From Cuspidothrix issatschenkoi CHARLIE-1 (GTDB lineage Bacteria > Cyanobacteriota > Cyanobacteriia > Cyanobacteriales > Nostocaceae), in NCBI RefSeq assembly GCF_002934005.1, contig NZ_PGEM01000077.1, positions 1-39,021 of the forward strand: 39,021 bases of DNA, read 5' to 3'. Both the position numbers and the translations under genes were made by a program. How positions within the stretch are numbered: position 1 is the stretch's first letter; each line of letters opens with the position of its first letter. Shown here in pieces: positions 35,600 through 39,021 of the stretch. The notes under the pieces are model-generated. The model was not told where the DNA came from. It made no database searches and worked only from the letters and a program-made list of their open reading frames with translations.

Positions 35600-36067
35600 T
35601 TATACCCCATAAAAATCCTCATCCAGAATTTCCTCTATCCCAAAAGGACAATTTATAGGATACTCACTCTCTTCCGGTACACTAACCCCAAACTTAGCCA
35701 GGTTACCCTCCTTAATTGCCAATTTTCGCCCATCAGGATAGGCTTTTTCTACTGCTTCTACTAAAAAACTTTTCAGAGATGGAGTATCTGCTAAATTATC
35801 TAAAACCCGTTGACGATGTTCCACTACAGAACTATACCAACTTGCTTTCATCGAGTCGGGTACATCATGCTGAATTTTTAACTTGAGTAAGTGAGCTAAT
35901 AATATTTTTAGATTACTTCTGAGTGTATTCTTCTCTGACTTACCCAAATCCGCCAACTCGTCAATTAAATGCTCAATATCTAAAGATGCAAATTCACGAT
36001 TTTGTAATTGTTGAATTGTTTGCTCAATCCATAATTGCAAATCACTATCATATAGTTTATTAGACAT
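35600..36067 (-). CDS. DUF29 family protein (first copy)
   Basis: 155 residues with the DUF29 pattern: LYDSDLQLWIEQTIQQLQNR, FASLDIEHLIDELADLGKSE, LLAHLLKLKIQ, SWYSSVVEHRQRVLDNLADT and the ending YPINCPFGIEEILDEDFYG, which matches the CPYTLEQLIDDDWF end of its neighbour. Its ATG (36065-36067) lies 3 bp after the cobA stop codon, so it is translationally close to cobA. Function unknown; one idea for the family is a small regulatory or toxin-antitoxin-like role, but nothing in the sequence proves it. Confidence 0.87.
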   Translation of the reverse strand: MSNKLYDSDLQLWIEQTIQQLQNREFASLDIEHLIDELADLGKSEKNTLRSNLKILLAHLLKLKIQHDVPDSMKASWYSSVVEHRQRVLDNLADTPSLKSFLVEAVEKAYPDGRKLAIKEGNLAKFGVSVPEESEYPINCPFGIEEILDEDFYGV

Positions 36068-36070
36068 ATT

Positions 36071-36817
36071 TTAGATGGGACGATAACTGGGTAATATATC
36101 GTGTAATTTTACAACTGCACCAATGATAGCGATCGCTGGTGCGAGAAATTCTTTTTCTTCCACTTGTGCCACAATTGTTCCCAGTTCACCAATTAATTCT
36201 TCTTGTTCCGGCCGAGTTCCCCACCGTATTAGGGCAATGGGTGTATCTAAACTCAAACCGGCTAGAGTTAACTGTTCAACTATGTAGGGTAAATTGTGAA
36301 TACCCATATAAATAACTATGGTTTCTGAACCTTGGGCTATGGCTTGCCAATTGACCTGGGGTTTATACTTACCAGCAGATTCATGTCCAGTAACGAAAGT
36401 CACAGAAGAACTATAAAGCCGATGGGTTAAAGGGATACCTGCATAGGCTGGTGCGGCAATTCCTGATGTAATTCCTGGTACAACTTCTACGGGAATTCCT
36501 GCGGCTACTAATTCCGCCATTTCTTCGCCACCACGACCAAAAATAAACGGATCTCCCCCTTTGAGTCTGACAACTATGGCATGATTTTCTGCTTTCTCTA
36601 TCAGTAATTGGGTGGTAACTTCCTGTAATAAGGAATGTCTACCCATGCGTTTACCCGCGTTAATTTGTTCTGCTTCAGAATTAATCATTTTTAAGACTTC
36701 TGGACTCACCAAAGCATCATAAATAACGACATCTGCACAAGCTAATAAACCTTTGCCTTTGAGAGTCATCAGTCCAGGATCTCCTGGACCAGCACCGACT
36801 AAATAAACTTTACCCAA
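36071..36817 (-). CDS. cobA: uroporphyrinogen-III C-methyltransferase
   Basis: SAM-dependent enzyme that methylates uroporphyrinogen III at C2 and C7 to precorrin-2, the branch point to siroheme and cobalamin. Motifs: VYLVGAGPGDPGLMTLKGKG at the start, ADVVIYDALVSPEVL, VRLKGGDPFIFGRGGEE, EVVPGITSGIAAPAYAGIPL, THR and VIYMG. 248 residues, the single-domain form without the CysG dehydrogenase part. ATG at 36815-36817 overlaps the end of sirB by 8 bp, so translation is coupled. Siroheme made from its product serves nitrite and sulfite reductase. Confidence 0.95.
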   Translation of the reverse strand: MGKVYLVGAGPGDPGLMTLKGKGLLACADVVIYDALVSPEVLKMINSEAEQINAGKRMGRHSLLQEVTTQLLIEKAENHAIVVRLKGGDPFIFGRGGEEMAELVAAGIPVEVVPGITSGIAAPAYAGIPLTHRLYSSSVTFVTGHESAGKYKPQVNWQAIAQGSETIVIYMGIHNLPYIVEQLTLAGLSLDTPIALIRWGTRPEQEELIGELGTIVAQVEEKEFLAPAIAIIGAVVKLHDILPSYRPI

Positions 36818-37550
36818 AAATGTTTTCCTTTTGTTGAATGAAATCCCAGATTAAATCAGCAAATTCTCGACTTGTTCCTAAAGGTTGCGCCAGTTGAAAA
36901 GTTACTGAGGGAAATTGTAATTTTAGCGTTTCTACTGCCTGAGCGATCGCATCAGTTATCCCACCTGTAAATAAAAAGTATGGAAAAATCGCAATTTGTT
37001 GATAACCACTAGCTATTAATTCCTGTACTTTTACTTCTAAGCTAGGAGCTACAGACCAATAAGCCGTAACTGCGCCCACATTAGCTGCTATATTTTCTAT
37101 TGGGGCATGAGAACCAGTGCGCCGACTACCATGAGCCAAAAGAATTGATATATCGGATTTTGCTGTGGTCATCATCCTAGCGACAAACTTTTCTAAACCA
37201 GGATAACTACCAATATAAGGATGCAATTTTATCATCATTCCTCCATCTATAGCCTGTTGTGCTAGAGCAATTTCTGTAGGAATATCTGTCATCAGATGAA
37301 CTCCGGGTAACAAAAATAGGGGGATGATTTGCAACATTTTACAGCCCACAGCCTGAACACGATGGGCAAAATCTTGAATTTGCAAATGTAAAGGCTGAAC
37401 ATTAGCCTCTAGAGTAGCAACACCTACCAAGTTTTCACATTGGGGCATTTTTTCCCTAACAAGCTGGGCTAATTGTTGCATAGCTACATCTGGACGGGGA
37501 TCAGAACTGCCATGAGACACTAAAAGATAAGCTGTATTGCTGTATTGCAT
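36810..37550 (-). CDS. sirB: sirohydrochlorin chelatase (SirB/CbiX type)
   Basis: Inserts iron (or cobalt) into sirohydrochlorin. The two-lobed CbiX pattern is visible: AYLLVSHGSSDPRPD with the metal-binding His near the start, IIPLFLLPGVHLMTDIP, a second ILLAHGSRRTGSH, and IAIFPYFLFTGGITDAI with its own metal-site residues. The frame extends to TTG 37607, but ATG 37550 (MQYSNTAYLLVSHGS) is the usual start and gives 246 residues. Coupled to cobA downstream. Directly upstream lies the kinase-GUN4 gene. The metal preference is not visible in the sequence. Confidence 0.9.
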   Translation of the reverse strand: MQYSNTAYLLVSHGSSDPRPDVAMQQLAQLVREKMPQCENLVGVATLEANVQPLHLQIQDFAHRVQAVGCKMLQIIPLFLLPGVHLMTDIPTEIALAQQAIDGGMMIKLHPYIGSYPGLEKFVARMMTTAKSDISILLAHGSRRTGSHAPIENIAANVGAVTAYWSVAPSLEVKVQELIASGYQQIAIFPYFLFTGGITDAIAQAVETLKLQFPSVTFQLAQPLGTSREFADLIWDFIQQKENIFG

Positions 37551-37589
37551 ATAATAAGGCAGGGGAGCAGAGGGGTAGAGGCAGTAGGG

Positions 37590-37605
37590 GCGAACGGCTG
37601 TTCGC
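37590..37605. repeat. GCGAACGGCTGTTCGC palindrome between the kinase and sirB
   Basis: GCGAAC (37590-37595) and GTTCGC (37600-37605) form a 6-bp stem with a 4-base loop. Sequences of the form GGGCGAACGGCCGTTCGCCC are a common dispersed repeat of Nostocales. It may partly separate the kinase transcript from sirB-cobA; no T-run follows on either strand. Confidence 0.6.
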
Positions 37606-37610
37606 AACCG

Positions 37611-38963
37611 TCAACTACTATAACAGTTTGACACCTTTGTAGTTAAAGCTTTCATCTGTCTTCCTAATTGAGTGCCACTTGCCCAAAAATGAGAAGGCAA
37701 ATGGCCTCTTGGTGCAGATAATTTAAAAGTTAATTTTTGTCGCGCAGACGTAGAATAGGGTAAATACCAACCTACTTGAGCGCAAAATTGCCCATAATCA
37801 TGATCACAGGTACGATAAATTTGGACTTGAATACTAAATCCAAAATGTCCTTGACTATATTTTGTCCACAATTGGTCAATAATTTGAAAATCCTGACAAG
37901 ATAAGGTTTCCAAATCACTATAGGATAAATAACTATTTTTGCGCTTAGATAAAGCTTGACACATTAATGACCAAGTTTCCTCATCTGCCTTTTCCCATTG
38001 TTTCCAGGTGAGTAAATCACGTAAACGAGTGTAATCTAAACCAATATCCGCAGACAGAGTGGTAATTTGGGTTTTTTTCTCTGGTTTGGTTTTAATTGCC
38101 ATTACCTCTAGGACTTCTTTAGCAGATTTGTAGCGTTGAGCTAAAGCATTCTGAATCATTTTGTCCAGAATATCACTGAGATAGGATGTAACCTGATTAG
38201 TTGGCAGTAAATAATCTCGCCACACCCAGCGATCGCTTATATCATCAAATAAGTTAAAGGGAGAAATCCCCGTTAATAGTTGAATACAACTAACACCTAA
38301 ACTATAAATATCACTTGCTGGTAATACCTTACCCCGCATTTGTTCAGGAGACATATATTCAGGACTACCAATGGTTGTTCCTGTTTTCATCATCTCAGTT
38401 GCTGAAATATATTTAGCAACGCCAAAATCAATCAAAACTAAATCTCCTCCGGGAGACTTTCTCATCATATTTTCTGGCTTAATATCCCTGTGAATGACAT
38501 GATGATCATGAATAAATACTAACACAGGTAATAAATCTTGCAGTAGTTTCTGGATTTGAGCCTCAGTAAACACCCCTTGCTGTGCTAATTCCTGGGCTAA
38601 GGTTTGTCCTGAAATTAATTCTTCCACTAAATATAATCGGTTTTCCTGTTCAAAATGTGCTAATAATTGGGGAATTTGGGGATGGCGCAATTCATCTAAG
38701 CGTACTGCTTCCTGCCGAAATAACTCCGCAGCTTTATGAAAAGTCGCTGGGTTTTCTTCGGGAAAACAGAATTGTTTAATTACGCATTGAGGCCGAGAAG
38801 GGATATGTTCATCTACCCCTAACAATGTTCTGCCAAAACCACCCTGACCTAGAGGATAAAGGGGACGATAGCGCTCTTTTAATAACAGGGGTTTACCACA
38901 TTTGAGACAAAACCTAGCATCATCCGGGTTTTGCGGATACAGACAATTAGTACAGAAACTCAT
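37611..38963 (-). CDS. Ser/Thr protein kinase with zinc ribbon and GUN4 domain
   Basis: From ATG 38963 the protein has 450 residues. C4, C7, C19 and C22 form a zinc ribbon. The Hanks-type kinase domain spans about 31-290: GQGGFGRT (39-46), Lys63, HRDIKPEN with Asp160, DFG 179-181 and SPEYMSPEQMRG. The GUN4 domain spans about 308-425: DYTRLRDLLTWKQWEKADEE, DFQIIDQLWTKYSQGHFGFS and the motif CAQVGWYLPY. GUN4 binds porphyrins and activates magnesium chelatase. All catalytic kinase residues are present, so it should be active. A longer frame to 39008 starts with a rarer codon and is not preferred. It is upstream of sirB-cobA on the same strand. Confidence 0.9.
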   Translation of the reverse strand: MSFCTNCLYPQNPDDARFCLKCGKPLLLKERYRPLYPLGQGGFGRTLLGVDEHIPSRPQCVIKQFCFPEENPATFHKAAELFRQEAVRLDELRHPQIPQLLAHFEQENRLYLVEELISGQTLAQELAQQGVFTEAQIQKLLQDLLPVLVFIHDHHVIHRDIKPENMMRKSPGGDLVLIDFGVAKYISATEMMKTGTTIGSPEYMSPEQMRGKVLPASDIYSLGVSCIQLLTGISPFNLFDDISDRWVWRDYLLPTNQVTSYLSDILDKMIQNALAQRYKSAKEVLEVMAIKTKPEKKTQITTLSADIGLDYTRLRDLLTWKQWEKADEETWSLMCQALSKRKNSYLSYSDLETLSCQDFQIIDQLWTKYSQGHFGFSIQVQIYRTCDHDYGQFCAQVGWYLPYSTSARQKLTFKLSAPRGHLPSHFWASGTQLGRQMKALTTKVSNCYSS

Positions 38964-39021
38964 TACATAGTAGTTTTTTCCTGGTCTACTTGTATAGTGA
39001 ACTACCACACACTGACCTTCG

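Noticed and set aside
36060-37610. Cobalamin riboswitch near cobA/sirB
   Set aside because: No B12-box-like conserved core is visible; the genes overlap or are tightly packed, with only a short palindrome upstream of sirB.
38964-39008. Fifteen extra residues on the kinase
   Set aside because: ATG 38963 directly precedes the zinc-ribbon cysteines; the upstream part has no conserved feature.

Overview
The window comes from a filamentous, almost certainly heterocyst-forming cyanobacterium (order Nostocales). The strongest evidence is a full-length hetR, the master regulator of heterocyst differentiation, and 5.4 kb away a patX-type gene encoding the RGSGR inhibitor peptide that HetR recognises. 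The AT-rich base composition, scattered HIP1 octamers (GCGATCGC, for example 4693-4700), short tandemly repeated heptamers between genes, a tocopherol cyclase, DUF1823, DUF2996 and DUF29 proteins, and a kinase-GUN4 fusion all fit. The genus cannot be fixed from sequence alone.

Layout. 1-8.3 kb: comEC, tspO, ychF, three small genes of unknown role, and a membrane M50B peptidase followed by tocopherol cyclase. 8.3-8.6 kb: tRNA-Arg(CCU) with a non-coding inverted-repeat element directly behind it. 8.7-15.2 kb: DAHP synthase, DUF1823, a dienelactone hydrolase, an M3 oligopeptidase and a free-standing ATP-grasp enzyme. 15.2-21.8 kb: threonine synthase with a ThiS/MoaD-like sulfur-carrier gene, DUF2996, a TM2-domain protein with a duplicated tail fragment nearby, tRNA-dihydrouridine synthase, a fibrillin-like protein and an Orn/Lys/Arg decarboxylase. 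21.9-23.8 kb: a two-gene DUF262 + HEPN cassette, the best candidate for a defence or toxin-antitoxin system here. 23.9-26.4 kb: moaA, rpsD and a secreted cysteine-repeat protein. 26.5-33.1 kb: the differentiation neighbourhood, with hetR, a coiled-coil/EamA transporter fusion, a deleted IS607-type transposon scar, a Pit phosphate permease, a decayed 1-kb stretch, and patX with a TCCGGA motif in its promoter. 33.2-39.0 kb: an FAD oxidoreductase, then a minus-strand run of kinase-GUN4, sirB, cobA and two DUF29 genes.

How the genes work together. HetR and the PatX-derived peptide form an activator-inhibitor pair, and the TCCGGA box suggests that patX is itself HetR-dependent, which would close a negative feedback loop. 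sirB and cobA overlap and carry out steps of siroheme/cobalamin synthesis. The preceding kinase carries a tetrapyrrole-binding GUN4 domain, which suggests a sensor attached to the pathway. thrC and the ThiS-like gene are adjacent on the same strand.

Most intergenic regions hold hairpins or palindromic repeats typical of these genomes. I found no CRISPR array, no rRNA and no intact transposon.
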